From an uncultured Winogradskyella sp. (GTDB taxonomy: Bacteria > Bacteroidota > Bacteroidia > Flavobacteriales > Flavobacteriaceae): DNA of 64,000 nt. The stretch is from assembly GCF_947498345.1 (NCBI RefSeq), contig NZ_CANMJY010000001.1, positions 605,195 to 669,194 of the forward strand. The letters run 5' to 3'. Positions within the stretch are counted from its first letter, which is position 1; each line of letters opens with the position of its first letter. The position numbers and the translations under genes are program-made. The notes under the pieces were generated by a model. That model was not told the DNA's origin and did no database searches. It saw only the letters and a program-made list of their open reading frames with translations. Positions 9,461-18,612 of the stretch are shown here, piece after piece.

Positions 9461-10560
9461 TTAAGTTTTTAGACTTATATAAAATTAATAACCGATTTCG
9501 AAAGAAGTTAGAAACCGCTTTTTCTAAATCTTTAGATATTTCAAATTATATTTTAGGTTCAAATGTTTTAAAATTTGAAAATGAATTTGCCCAGTACTGT
9601 GGCACATCATATTGTTTAGGTACTGCCAATGGATTAGATGCGCTTACGTTAATTTTAAAGGGCTATGTTCAAACAGGAAAACTTAAAAAGGGAGACAAGG
9701 TTATTGTCCCAGCCAATACATTTATCGCAACGATTTTATCCGTATTACATGCGGAGCTTGAGCCTGTTTTAGTAGAACCTAATCCAGACACTTATAATCT
9801 TTCATTAAAGCATGTTAAGAAAGCACTAACTGTAAATGTGAAAGCGATAATTATGGTACATCTTTATGGGCAATTGGCTGATGTAGAACAACTAATACAA
9901 TTGTCTAAAGACAATAATTTATTATTGATTGAGGATGCTGCTCAAGCTCATGGGGCTAAAGTAAAATACCAAAATTTAAGAGCTGGTAATATGGGTGATG
10001 CGGCAGCATTTAGTTTTTATCCGAGTAAAAATTTGGGGGCTCTTGGTGATGGTGGCGCAGTAACAACTAATGATTCAGAATTATTTGAAGCTATTTCTCT
10101 ATTAAGAAATTATGGAAGTACAGAAAAGTACAAAAATGAGATTATTGGCTATAACAGTAGATTAGACGACCTACAAGCAGCTTTTTTAAGCATTAAGCTA
10201 AAGTATTTAGATACTGATAACGAAAAAAGAAGAGCTGTTGCTAAACAGTATTTAGAAGATATTTGCAACCCAAAACTAAAATTACCATTTTATGATGGCT
10301 TGCATAACCATGTGTTTTATGCTTTTGTTATAGAAGTAGAAGATAGATTAGACTTTATAAAATTTTTAGATAAGCATAATATAGAATGGTTAATTCATTA
10401 TCCGATTGCTCCACACAAACAAAATGCTCTTCATCGTTTTTCTCACTTAAAATTGCCTATAACAGAACAAATTCAAGAAAGAATCATAAGTTTGCCTATC
10501 AGTCCAGTAATGACTGATCAACAAATAAAAACAGTTATTGAAGTTATAAATTCCTATTAA
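9457..10560 (+). CDS. DegT/DnrJ/EryC1 family PLP-dependent sugar aminotransferase (FdtB/QdtB-like)
   Basis: The 367-residue enzyme has the family's landmarks: TANGLDALTL for phosphate binding, EDAAQAHGA with D160 contacting the PLP ring nitrogen, and FSFYPSKNLGALGDGGA with the Schiff-base lysine K191. These enzymes convert a nucleotide-linked keto sugar to an amino sugar using glutamate. A FdtA/QdtA-like 3,4-ketoisomerase lies at 15604 in the same island and an acyltransferase overlaps this gene by 4 bp. The most economical reading is therefore a dTDP-3-amino-3,6-dideoxyhexose pathway (Fuc3N or Qui3N type). The earlier steps (RmlA, RmlB) are not in the window. Family assignment is firm; product sugar is inferred. 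Confidence 0.85.
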   Translation: MIKFLDLYKINNRFRKKLETAFSKSLDISNYILGSNVLKFENEFAQYCGTSYCLGTANGLDALTLILKGYVQTGKLKKGDKVIVPANTFIATILSVLHAELEPVLVEPNPDTYNLSLKHVKKALTVNVKAIIMVHLYGQLADVEQLIQLSKDNNLLLIEDAAQAHGAKVKYQNLRAGNMGDAAAFSFYPSKNLGALGDGGAVTTNDSELFEAISLLRNYGSTEKYKNEIIGYNSRLDDLQAAFLSIKLKYLDTDNEKRRAVAKQYLEDICNPKLKLPFYDGLHNHVFYAFVIEVEDRLDFIKFLDKHNIEWLIHYPIAPHKQNALHRFSHLKLPITEQIQERIISLPISPVMTDQQIKTVIEVINSY

Positions 10561-11868
10561 TTGAGAAAATTTTTTCATTATATAAATAATGAGGTTTTAG
10601 TAAAAGCCGCTAATTTAAATACTGCTAATATTAGTATTAAGATTATTGCAGGTGTAATTATTTCAAAGTTTATTGCCATTTTTGTTGGGCCAGAAGGTAT
10701 GGCCTTGATAGGTAATGTTAGAAATTTTTTGAGCACTATACAATCTATAGCTATTGCTGGTCTATATAATGGTGTTGTAAAGCTCATAGGAAGGTGTAAG
10801 AATAATATAGCTGAGCTGACTAGTACATTATCAACGGTATTTTATTTTGGGTTTTTCTCATCAATTCTGCTGGCATTTATATGTTATTATAATGCTGAAT
10901 ACATCAATAGTTTAATATTTCTAAACAATAACTATACTTATATTATAGAAACATTGGCCATAGTTTTGCCTTTCTATGCCTTAAACATGTTTGTGTTTTC
11001 GATAATGAATGGTTTTTCTAAGTTCAAAATTCTATTAATTATAAATATAATTAGCCAGATTTTAGGGCTTTTAGTTACCATAATTTTAATATGGCAAGAA
11101 AAAATAGATGGAGCCTTAATTGCTGTAGTAATAACACCAGCTTTAAATCTTTTAATTACTATAGTTGGTATTGCGTTTAGAAAAAATTTGATGTCGTATA
11201 TAAAAATTACCAATATCAAATTTTCTGTACTCAGAAACCTTAGTCCTTTTATGATTATGGCTTTGGTATCATCAATCGCTTTACCGATCGTTTATATAAT
11301 TATAAGAAACTATCTCATCTCTGAAATAGGAATAAAAGAAGCAGGTTACTGGACGGCTGTTACTCGTGTTTCGGATTATTATTTAATGTTTATTAATTCA
11401 TTAATGGCATTGTATATTTTGCCGCGTTTTGCCGAAATAGATTCGCACAAGGAATTTAGAAAAGAAGTCTTTAGTTTCTATAAAACAGTATTACCAATAT
11501 TTGCTGTTATTTTGGGTGTTATTTATTTAAGTAGGGGATTATTAGTAAACCTTTTATTTACAGAAGAGTTTAGACCAATTGAAAATTTATTTGGTTACCA
11601 AATTCTTGGTGATTTTATGCGTGTAATGTCCATGGTTATTGCATATAAGTTTTTAGCAAAGAAAATGTTTGCTCATTTTATAATTATTGAGATCTTTTTG
11701 TTTGTTATTATGTATATGTCTAGTATCTATTTAATAGATATCTTTGGGTTAAAAGGTGCTGTTATGGGGCACTGTTTAAGCTATTTTATGCACTTCTGCA
11801 TAATATTACTAATCTTTGGAAGTTCTTTGTTTGGAGTGTTGAATGAAGAAGGAGTAGATGATTATTAA
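10561..11868 (+). CDS. O-antigen translocase (Wzx-like flippase), copy A
   Basis: This 435-residue protein has about 12 hydrophobic segments and resembles Wzx/MATE-type polysaccharide exporters that flip undecaprenyl-diphosphate glycans to the periplasm. It starts with TTG at 10561, directly after the aminotransferase stop (zero-base gap), so the two are translationally linked. The N-terminus MRKFFHYINNEVLVKAANLN is typical of the flavobacterial form. It is a paralogue of the next gene; both contain EAGYWTA followed by a LP/IP[RK]FA motif and similar spacing throughout. Confidence 0.8.
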   Translation: MRKFFHYINNEVLVKAANLNTANISIKIIAGVIISKFIAIFVGPEGMALIGNVRNFLSTIQSIAIAGLYNGVVKLIGRCKNNIAELTSTLSTVFYFGFFSSILLAFICYYNAEYINSLIFLNNNYTYIIETLAIVLPFYALNMFVFSIMNGFSKFKILLIINIISQILGLLVTIILIWQEKIDGALIAVVITPALNLLITIVGIAFRKNLMSYIKITNIKFSVLRNLSPFMIMALVSSIALPIVYIIIRNYLISEIGIKEAGYWTAVTRVSDYYLMFINSLMALYILPRFAEIDSHKEFRKEVFSFYKTVLPIFAVILGVIYLSRGLLVNLLFTEEFRPIENLFGYQILGDFMRVMSMVIAYKFLAKKMFAHFIIIEIFLFVIMYMSSIYLIDIFGLKGAVMGHCLSYFMHFCIILLIFGSSLFGVLNEEGVDDY

Positions 11869-11879
11869 ATAACTAAAAA

Positions 11880-13169
11880 GTGAAGCTGCCAAAATTTCTT
11901 AGTGGTAATACCGTCCTTAAAATCACATCTCTTAATGCTGTAGTTATTACCATTAGACTTATAGTATCTGTTTTTATACAACGTCTTTTGGCAATTACAG
12001 TTGGTGAAGCTGGTATTGCTAGTATTGGGCAAATTCGTAATGCAATGGTAATGCTCACCAGTACATCAACTTTGGGAATCTTTAGTGGTGTTGTAAAATA
12101 TGTTGCAGAATACAAAGAAGACAAACCCGAATTAGCTAAACTTTTCTCTACAGCAGCGGTTTTTTTTATTCTTGGCTCTTTAATTTCTGCATTAGTTTTA
12201 TTTTTTGGTTCTAGCTATTTCTCTAATTACCTTTTTAAATCAGACGATTTTGTTTATGCATTTAAGTTACTGGCAGTTATAGTGCCTTTTATTGCTTTAA
12301 ATAGAGTAATTAATGGTGTGGTAAGTGGACTTTCGGACTATAAAAAATATGCTAAGATAGAATTGATAAGTTACCTCTTAGCTACAGTAGCGATTCTAGT
12401 AGGATTATACACATCAAACCTTGAAGGTGTTATTGTTGCTATTGCTGTTGCTCCGATTATACAGTTAGTTGTTCTATGGTTTGTGTTTGGGAAAACACTA
12501 AAAGCATATATAAATTTTAAAAATTTAAAACTAAACCTTAATTATAAGAATAAGCTTTTGGCTTTTACATTGATGTCCTTTGCATCTGCGTTTTTATTGA
12601 ATTATATAGAAATTAATATTAGAACAACAGTGACCAATCAAATTAATGTTAATGAAGCTGGTTACTGGACAGCTATAACATTTATCTCTAAGAATTATAT
12701 GGTATTTGCAACGGGATTATTTACATTATATGTCATCCCAAAATTTGCCAATATTCATGATAAGCACGAATTTAAAAATGAAGTTTTAAGTATCTACAAA
12801 ACGATCTTACCAATTTTTGGATTAGGAATGCTCTTGGTATACTTACTTAGAAACCTGATTATTGATATTATTTACCCAAATTTTGTTGGAATGGAGCCAT
12901 TGTTTAAGTGGCAATTATTAGGAGATTTTATACGACTTTGTGCTCTGGTGCTAGCACATCAGTTTTTAGCCAAACGGTTAGTGAAAAGCTTTGTAATTAC
13001 TGAAGTCATTTCATTGGTGTTGTTCTTCGTTTTAACTAAAATATTTATACAGTATTATGGGACAGAAGGAGTTGTTATAGCACATCTGGTACGTTATATA
13101 ATTTACTTCATTATTGTAGTTTTTGTTGTTAGAGCGTATTACAGTAATAAACCATCAAAAACTGTTTAA
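11880..13169 (+). CDS. O-antigen translocase (Wzx-like flippase), copy B
   Basis: This 429-residue polytopic protein is homologous over its whole length to the preceding gene: VRNFLSTIQS versus IRNAMVMLTS, and EAGYWTA in both at the same place. It starts at GTG 11880, 11 bp after copy A ends. Two full-length flippases in tandem may serve two lipid-linked glycans, or may act as a pair; the sequence does not decide. The last 4 bp overlap the convergent glycosyltransferase gene. Confidence 0.8.
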   Translation: MKLPKFLSGNTVLKITSLNAVVITIRLIVSVFIQRLLAITVGEAGIASIGQIRNAMVMLTSTSTLGIFSGVVKYVAEYKEDKPELAKLFSTAAVFFILGSLISALVLFFGSSYFSNYLFKSDDFVYAFKLLAVIVPFIALNRVINGVVSGLSDYKKYAKIELISYLLATVAILVGLYTSNLEGVIVAIAVAPIIQLVVLWFVFGKTLKAYINFKNLKLNLNYKNKLLAFTLMSFASAFLLNYIEINIRTTVTNQINVNEAGYWTAITFISKNYMVFATGLFTLYVIPKFANIHDKHEFKNEVLSIYKTILPIFGLGMLLVYLLRNLIIDIIYPNFVGMEPLFKWQLLGDFIRLCALVLAHQFLAKRLVKSFVITEVISLVLFFVLTKIFIQYYGTEGVVIAHLVRYIIYFIIVVFVVRAYYSNKPSKTV

Positions 13170-14314
13170 ACTTTGTTGTGGCTTTTCCAGATATTTAAAT
13201 AGTGTTTGGCAGACTGTATATAATGATGGTGTTCTTCTACAAATTGTCTGGCATTTTTCGATATTTCAATAATTTTACCAGGGTTTTTAATCAACCATTC
13301 TAATTTTTCAACAATACTTACTGCATCTGGTAAAGCATTAATAACAATAGTGTCTTCTTTGACATTATAATGTTTTAACCATTCTTTTTCTGCACCTGTG
13401 AAAACAACTTTGCCTTTTGCCATAGCTTCTAAAGCATTATAACCTTGGTCGTAAGCATAGATCTGATCTAATAAAATATGGGATAGGTTATAGGCTTTAA
13501 TATATTCTGAATAGGGTAAATTTTTTACCGTTATAACTTTTATCTTATCCGAATATTTTTGCTTAATAATGTCTAAGGCTTTTTCAAAAATATCGTTTCC
13601 TTTTTTATAATAATTTTGAATATTGATACCATGAAAAATAATGATTTTGTCTGTAATTTTTAGTTCCTCAAAATTTAAGCTGTCGATATTTATTGGGTTT
13701 GGAATTAAGCCTAAATACTTTGGATGATTTTCTAAAGGCAAATGGTAGTCTATATCTGAAGCAATAACACCATTTATTTTATCATAAATATGATAGTGTA
13801 ATGCTCTAAATTTGGGTTTTAGAAATTTTAGACCATAAGCATTGATATGAGTTTTATCCTTATTGTTTTTGTAAGGCGTAAGTATGGAGTATCTTAAATC
13901 TTTATCATTAGCATAATTAACACTAATGTAGTCTGTGCCACAAGATAAAAGATAAGCATTATTGTTTCGAGATGCGATGAAATCAAAAATTTGAGTTTCA
14001 ACTTTAACAGTACAACCAAAAGGTGCCTCATTTATAAACTGTAAAACATCGTAACCACCAAGCTGTGAATGTAATTGCTGTATTTGTTGTTTTATATTAA
14101 AAGATTCGAGATCAAAACCTGTTAGTTTATAAAGCAGGTTTTTTATCTTTTTCTTTACCCCTTTTTGATATTTTTTTTCAATTAATAAATCGACATCATA
14201 TTTCTTAAAGCCATCATAAGTTGCAACGATAGTAACATTATGATTGAGTTTTACCAAACCCTCTTTTAACGAGTTATGAAGTCTGCTATATTCACCAACC
14301 AATAAAATATTCAT
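13166..14314 (-). CDS. Glycosyltransferase, GT4-like
   Basis: The 382-residue protein starts MNILLVGEYSRLHNSLKEGL, the usual first strand and loop of GT-B enzymes. It has a second Rossmann-like half from about residue 215 (IIIFHGINIQNYYKKG) and a donor-site motif YNALEAMAKGKVVF near residues 290-305. It has no membrane segment, so it should act in the cytoplasm on a lipid-linked acceptor. Its 3' end overlaps the flippase gene by 4 bp in convergent orientation. Donor and linkage are unknown. Confidence 0.75.
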   Translation of the reverse strand: MNILLVGEYSRLHNSLKEGLVKLNHNVTIVATYDGFKKYDVDLLIEKKYQKGVKKKIKNLLYKLTGFDLESFNIKQQIQQLHSQLGGYDVLQFINEAPFGCTVKVETQIFDFIASRNNNAYLLSCGTDYISVNYANDKDLRYSILTPYKNNKDKTHINAYGLKFLKPKFRALHYHIYDKINGVIASDIDYHLPLENHPKYLGLIPNPINIDSLNFEELKITDKIIIFHGINIQNYYKKGNDIFEKALDIIKQKYSDKIKVITVKNLPYSEYIKAYNLSHILLDQIYAYDQGYNALEAMAKGKVVFTGAEKEWLKHYNVKEDTIVINALPDAVSIVEKLEWLIKNPGKIIEISKNARQFVEEHHHYIQSAKHYLNIWKSHNKV

Positions 14315-14411
14315 ACTATATTTATGTTACTTTTTAAAAGGCGTGTGTAACGTCCCATTTATAATTAAGTTTAACGTTTGTATTACAAAGGGGATGTTTC
14401 ATTTATATCGT

Positions 14412-14419
14412 TACATTTG
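14412..14419 (+). promoter_or_regulatory. Candidate -7 promoter box upstream of a glycosyltransferase gene
   Basis: TACATTTG matches the Bacteroidota -7 consensus TAnnTTTG exactly and lies 92 bp before the ATG at 14512, in the divergent gap after 14314. No clear TTTG -33 box sits at the expected distance, so confidence is limited. Confidence 0.35.
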
Positions 14420-14511
14420 TTTTCAAAAGTATATGATTTTTTTATTTAAAATTCGAAAACCAAATGAAAATTATAGACTAATAAAGTGGTTAAGAAGAAA
14501 TATACTTGTAA

Positions 14512-15600
14512 ATGATTAAGGCTGATACTAAAAAAATATGTATTGTAGTTTCGTCGCTTGGTGTTGGTGGAGCAGAAAGGTCTTCGGCAATATTATCCGA
14601 AATCCTTTTTGACTTAAATTTCGATGTACACATTGTTTCAGTTCAGGATAAAGTCGATTACCCATATAAAGGTAAGTTGTTTAATCTAGGCGAACTAAAA
14701 ACAGAGCATAACTCAAAAATCAGCAGATTAAAGCGCTTAAAAATTTTTAAACGCTATCTCAAAGCTCAAAACTTTGATTATGTTATAGATAACAGAACAC
14801 GAATAGGTTTACTAAAAGAATTAATTATTTCTAAATGGGTATACAAGCCTAATAAAACTATCTATTGCGTACGTAGTTATTATACAGATAATTATATAAA
14901 TCCAAATAGATTTTTAAGTAGATTATTATATAATTCGGCTTATAAAATTGTATCTGTTTCTCATGCTATTTCTAAAAAATTAAGGCACAATTTTAAATTT
15001 AAGAATCTTGAGGTCATTCATAATCCTGTGGCAATAGATAATAAGGAATCTAAAATTGAAAATTCATCACACGATCATTATATTCTATTTTTTGGAAGAC
15101 TAAATGATGAGATTAAAAACATTTCTCTTTTGCTTGAAGCATACTCAAAGTCAAAACTCCCAAAATGTGCTATAAAACTAAAAATATTAGGGAGTGGTGA
15201 TGATAAACAACTATTAAAGGATAAAAGTAAAACTCTAGGTGTAGAAAATGAGGTAGAGTTTTTAGATTTTAAAGCAAATCCCTACACTTATGTAGAGGCA
15301 GCTTTTTTTACGGTTTTAACAAGCAGATATGAAGGATTTCCAAGAGCTATAGTAGAATCTCTTGCATTGGGAGTGCCTGTAGTTTCTGTAGATTGTAAAT
15401 CTGGACCTAATGAAATTATTATCAATGAACAAAATGGACTTTTAGTTGAGAATCATAATGTAGATACTTTGTCGATTGCTATGAATAGAATGCTAGAGGA
15501 TGAAGATTTATATTTACATTGCAAGTCTAATGCAAAAGACAGTATTGCCAAATTTTCTAAAACAACCATTGGTTTGCAATGGAAAGCCATATTAAAATAG
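14512..15600 (+). CDS. Glycosyltransferase family 4
   Basis: The 362-residue protein is a clear GT-B retaining transferase. It has VVSSLGVGGAERSS near the N-terminus (acceptor-side Gly-rich loop), YILFFGRLNDEIKN at the start of the donor domain, and the E-X7-E motif with E274 and E282 in YEGFPRAIVESLALGVPVV. It probably adds one sugar to the growing repeat unit in the cytoplasm. The FdtA-like gene follows after 3 bp, so the two are co-transcribed. Sugar specificity cannot be read. Confidence 0.85.
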   Translation: MIKADTKKICIVVSSLGVGGAERSSAILSEILFDLNFDVHIVSVQDKVDYPYKGKLFNLGELKTEHNSKISRLKRLKIFKRYLKAQNFDYVIDNRTRIGLLKELIISKWVYKPNKTIYCVRSYYTDNYINPNRFLSRLLYNSAYKIVSVSHAISKKLRHNFKFKNLEVIHNPVAIDNKESKIENSSHDHYILFFGRLNDEIKNISLLLEAYSKSKLPKCAIKLKILGSGDDKQLLKDKSKTLGVENEVEFLDFKANPYTYVEAAFFTVLTSRYEGFPRAIVESLALGVPVVSVDCKSGPNEIIINEQNGLLVENHNVDTLSIAMNRMLEDEDLYLHCKSNAKDSIAKFSKTTIGLQWKAILK

Positions 15601-15603
15601 ACA

Positions 15604-16014
15604 ATGTATACAATAAAAGACACAAACCTAATTAAAATACCTAAGGTGCATGACGAAAGAGGTGCTCTCGCTGTTATAGAAAAAGAAGTACTCCCTTTTG
15701 CTATAAAACGCGTCTATTATTTGTACGATGTACCAAGTGACAGTTTTAGAGGTGGGCATGCCCATAAGGAGCAAGAATCAGTAATTATTGCGTTAAGTGG
15801 AAGCTTTGAAGTTATTATAGACGATGGGTCATCTCGTAAGCGAATAATGCTTAATAAACCTACGCAAGGATTGTATATACCAACTCATATTTGGCGCGAA
15901 ATTGATAACTTTTCTTCAGGAGCCGTTTGTTTGGTTTTAGCTTCAACTACTTATGATGAAACTGAGTATATAAGGGATTATAATGCTTTTTATCACCTAA
16001 AAGGCGAAATGTAA
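15604..16014 (+). CDS. FdtA/QdtA-like dTDP-6-deoxy-hexose 3,4-ketoisomerase (cupin)
   Basis: This 136-residue single-domain cupin has VHDERGALAVIE, FRGGHAHKEQ at 48-57 with the two histidines used by FdtA/QdtA, and the closing motif DETEYIRDY. The family isomerises dTDP-4-keto-6-deoxyglucose to the 3-keto sugar, the substrate for a C3 aminotransferase such as the one at 9457. WxcM-type proteins share this domain; here there is no fused acyltransferase, consistent with a separate acyltransferase gene at 8570. The 3' end overlaps the convergent GT2 gene by 22 bp. Confidence 0.85.
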   Translation: MYTIKDTNLIKIPKVHDERGALAVIEKEVLPFAIKRVYYLYDVPSDSFRGGHAHKEQESVIIALSGSFEVIIDDGSSRKRIMLNKPTQGLYIPTHIWREIDNFSSGAVCLVLASTTYDETEYIRDYNAFYHLKGEM

Positions 16015-16934
16015 AGCTTCTTTTTTAAAAGAAAGAATTTTAATTTTTTTAAAAGCCTTAAGATATTTGCAGGTAAAATTAATAATAATCTTAATTTGTA
16101 GTTAAGATGTTTAGGATTGATTTCTTGCTTTACCTTTTTGTAGTTTTCATAATCATTTCTAAGTTTTGCTTCCATGGCAATCATAAATCTATTAACGTCC
16201 AGATGTGCCTTTAATGATGGATTTTGTTTTTCTTTATCCTTATGTTTATTTAACATCATCATTAGGTTAGGTATATCTTTGGTTAATGATAAATGATTAT
16301 CCTTAGAGTGAATCATCTTATGAGCCGTAGGTTTTGAAGAAAAAGCCACTTTAAAATCGTTGGCAATTCGTATCCATAAATCATTGTCTTCTCCCCATCC
16401 GAGGTCTTCGTCAAAAATATACCCTTTGTCAATTATACGCTTAGGAATGGCTACAGCTGAGGTCCAAAGAATATTATCTATAGTACTTGTTCTAAAATAG
16501 TCTTTAACAATACCAAAAAAAGGCTCTTCGATATATTGAAACTTTGGTGTGGTGATATAACTTTCAAAAAAATGTTTTTTGTAACTGGTAGCATATATAC
16601 CACAGCCCTGAAATGTGTCAATAAGCTGTTTCAATTCTAATAAGTGATTTTCTAACCAAATATCATCACCATCAGAAAGTGCAATATAATTACATTTTGC
16701 TTTATGTAAACCGTAGTTTCTTGCAGCAGATACGCCTTGATTTTTTGTTGGGTAAATAGAAATTCTATTGTCTTTAATACCATTGATAACTTTTAGACTA
16801 TCGTCGCTACTACCATCATCGACAATGATAAGTTCAAAATCACTAAAGGATTGATTGAGAATGCTGGTAATCGTTTTTTCTACAAAATGAGATTTATTAT
16901 ATACTGTAACTACAACCGAAAAAAAAGGAGTCAT
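15993..16934 (-). CDS. Glycosyltransferase family 2
   Basis: The 313-residue protein has a standard GT-A start (FFSVVVTVYNKSHFVEKTI), VDDGSSDDS at about 38-46, and a DGDD metal motif followed by IWLENHL near residue 90. It continues with a GWGEDNDLWIR acceptor-site motif typical of inverting GT2 enzymes. No membrane helices are evident, although the C-terminal 40 residues are basic and hydrophobic. Its first 4 bp overlap the end of the next upstream gene (16931-17818), so they form one operon. Its 3' end overlaps the FdtA-like gene. Confidence 0.8.
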   Translation of the reverse strand: MTPFFSVVVTVYNKSHFVEKTITSILNQSFSDFELIIVDDGSSDDSLKVINGIKDNRISIYPTKNQGVSAARNYGLHKAKCNYIALSDGDDIWLENHLLELKQLIDTFQGCGIYATSYKKHFFESYITTPKFQYIEEPFFGIVKDYFRTSTIDNILWTSAVAIPKRIIDKGYIFDEDLGWGEDNDLWIRIANDFKVAFSSKPTAHKMIHSKDNHLSLTKDIPNLMMMLNKHKDKEKQNPSLKAHLDVNRFMIAMEAKLRNDYENYKKVKQEINPKHLNYKLRLLLILPANILRLLKKLKFFLLKKKLYISPFR

Positions 16935-17818
16935 TCTTTATTAAGACTTAGTGAACAAAGGTAGCCCAATTTATAAAATTGTAATAATTTGATCTTGGGA
17001 TCTCCACTTAATAAGTTGCTCTTTATCGATTTTTCACTAAAATTAAATAGTAGTGCAATAATCTTTGTTAAGCCAAATGCCTTAAGTCTTTTAAAAAGAT
17101 GTAATAGACTACTCTCTGTTTTGTTTTCAGAAAGATACATTTTAAACAATGTATTAACGGCTATTTTAGATTTATTTAAAAACTCAAGATTATTATCAAA
17201 GCCTTTGTGAATCACTGCATTATCAATATGTAAAATATTACTCTGATGTGATTTCAAAATAGAAGCGAATAATAAATCATTACCATATGCTCTGTTTTTA
17301 ATTTCAAAGCTAGCTTTTAAAAAGATATCCTTTTTGATTAAAAAATTTGCAGAAACTAAGTGTTTAAATGGTTTTAGATTTCTCGATACGGCACTTACCT
17401 GTTCATACTTTAGTCCATATTTCCACCTTAGCATATATTCACTGTCTGGTGGTGTTTGATCATAGCTACAACCACCATAAATAGCATCATATTTATGTTT
17501 CAAATAATTTGAATAATTATTAATTAGATTATCATTTACCAGTTCTACGTCAGCATCTAAAAAAAGTAGCCAATCATATTTAGCTTTTTTTGCCAATAGT
17601 TTTCGTGTGAGAATGCTACCATTATTTTTACTTAAAATGAGATGAGTCGTGTTTTTTATAGAATTGCACGCTGTCTTATTATCATCTAAATATAACTGAG
17701 AACCATCTTCACAACATAAGATTTCATAATCAAAATCTAAATCTTTGGTGGCTATATCAAGAGAATTTAAGAGATTAAAAACCGTGTAATTATATATTGG
17801 TATTAGTATTGAAAGCAT
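16931..17818 (-). CDS. Glycosyltransferase family 2
   Basis: The 295-residue protein begins MLSILIPIYNYTVFNLLNSL and has CCEDGS in place of the common VDDGS, then LFLDADVELV as the metal-binding motif. Later it carries YGNDLLFASIL, corresponding to the acceptor/catalytic ED region of the family. It is likely cytoplasmic and translationally coupled to the following GT2 gene by a 4-bp overlap. Function as a sugar transferase in the island is clear; the sugar is not. Confidence 0.75.
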   Translation of the reverse strand: MLSILIPIYNYTVFNLLNSLDIATKDLDFDYEILCCEDGSQLYLDDNKTACNSIKNTTHLILSKNNGSILTRKLLAKKAKYDWLLFLDADVELVNDNLINNYSNYLKHKYDAIYGGCSYDQTPPDSEYMLRWKYGLKYEQVSAVSRNLKPFKHLVSANFLIKKDIFLKASFEIKNRAYGNDLLFASILKSHQSNILHIDNAVIHKGFDNNLEFLNKSKIAVNTLFKMYLSENKTESSLLHLFKRLKAFGLTKIIALLFNFSEKSIKSNLLSGDPKIKLLQFYKLGYLCSLSLNKE

Positions 17819-17839
17819 ATGTTATACTTTGAAAACTTA

Positions 17840-18523
17840 TTAACCTTTCCGCTGTACCACTTCAAAAACTTTATTTTCATCACATTTCAAAGTTTTACTT
17901 GGATATTTTAGAAGTAAAGCATAATCGTGAGTGGCCATTAAAATGGTGTTGCCATTTTTATTGATGTCTTGCAAAACTTCCATAACTTCAATACTGGTCT
18001 GTGGATCTAAATTACCTGTAGGCTCATCGGCTAAGATCAATTCTGGATCGTTTAGTAAAGCACGTGCTATAGCAATACGTTGTTGCTCTCCTCCAGAGAG
18101 TTCATGAGGGTATTTAAATCCTTTGGTTTTCATAGCAACTTTATCTAAAACGACTTCGATACGCTCTTTTATTTTGTCTTTATCCTTCCAGCCAGTTGCT
18201 TTAAGTACAAACTCTAGGTTACCATTAATAGTTCGATCTGGTAATAACTTAAAATCCTGAAAAACAATACCTAACTTTCTACGTAAAAAAGGGATATCCT
18301 TTTCCTTCATGGTTCTTAAATTAAAGTCTACAACTTGGCCTTCTCCTTCTGTTAATTCTAGATCGCCATAGAGAGTCTTCATAAAACTACTTTTACCACT
18401 TCCTGTTTTACCAATAAGATATACAAAATCGCCTTTTTTCATTTCAAAATCTACATTGGTAAGTACCATACTATCACCTTGGTATATGGTAGCATCTTTA
18501 AGTTGTAAGACCGTTTCGGACAT
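17840..18523 (-). CDS. ftsE: Cell-division ABC transporter ATP-binding protein FtsE
   Basis: The 227-residue ATPase has Walker [10 protein letters not shown] at 38-46, a Q-loop in [13 protein letters not shown] near 87-98, the signature LSGGEQQR at 142-149, Walker B ILADEP at 163-168 and a switch histidine H199. The IVFQDFKLL and [12 protein letters not shown] stretches are characteristic of FtsE rather than of general exporters. With FtsX it regulates peptidoglycan hydrolysis at the division site; ftsX is not beside it here. It sits at the edge of the polysaccharide island, 21 bp upstream of the GT2 pair on the same strand. Confidence 0.85.
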   Translation of the reverse strand: MSETVLQLKDATIYQGDSMVLTNVDFEMKKGDFVYLIGKTGSGKSSFMKTLYGDLELTEGEGQVVDFNLRTMKEKDIPFLRRKLGIVFQDFKLLPDRTINGNLEFVLKATGWKDKDKIKERIEVVLDKVAMKTKGFKYPHELSGGEQQRIAIARALLNDPELILADEPTGNLDPQTSIEVMEVLQDINKNGNTILMATHDYALLLKYPSKTLKCDENKVFEVVQRKG

Positions 18524-18612
18524 ATTTTTTAGTGATTTTTTTGGTATGTGTAAATGTATTGTTTAATATTTCAAAACCCAAATATTGGCATAGTAATTGG
18601 AAATATACTTTT

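Noticed and set aside
18532..18612. Longer N-terminus for the beta-helix protein
   Set aside because: ATG 18613 begins a textbook signal peptide; the upstream extension would bury it.
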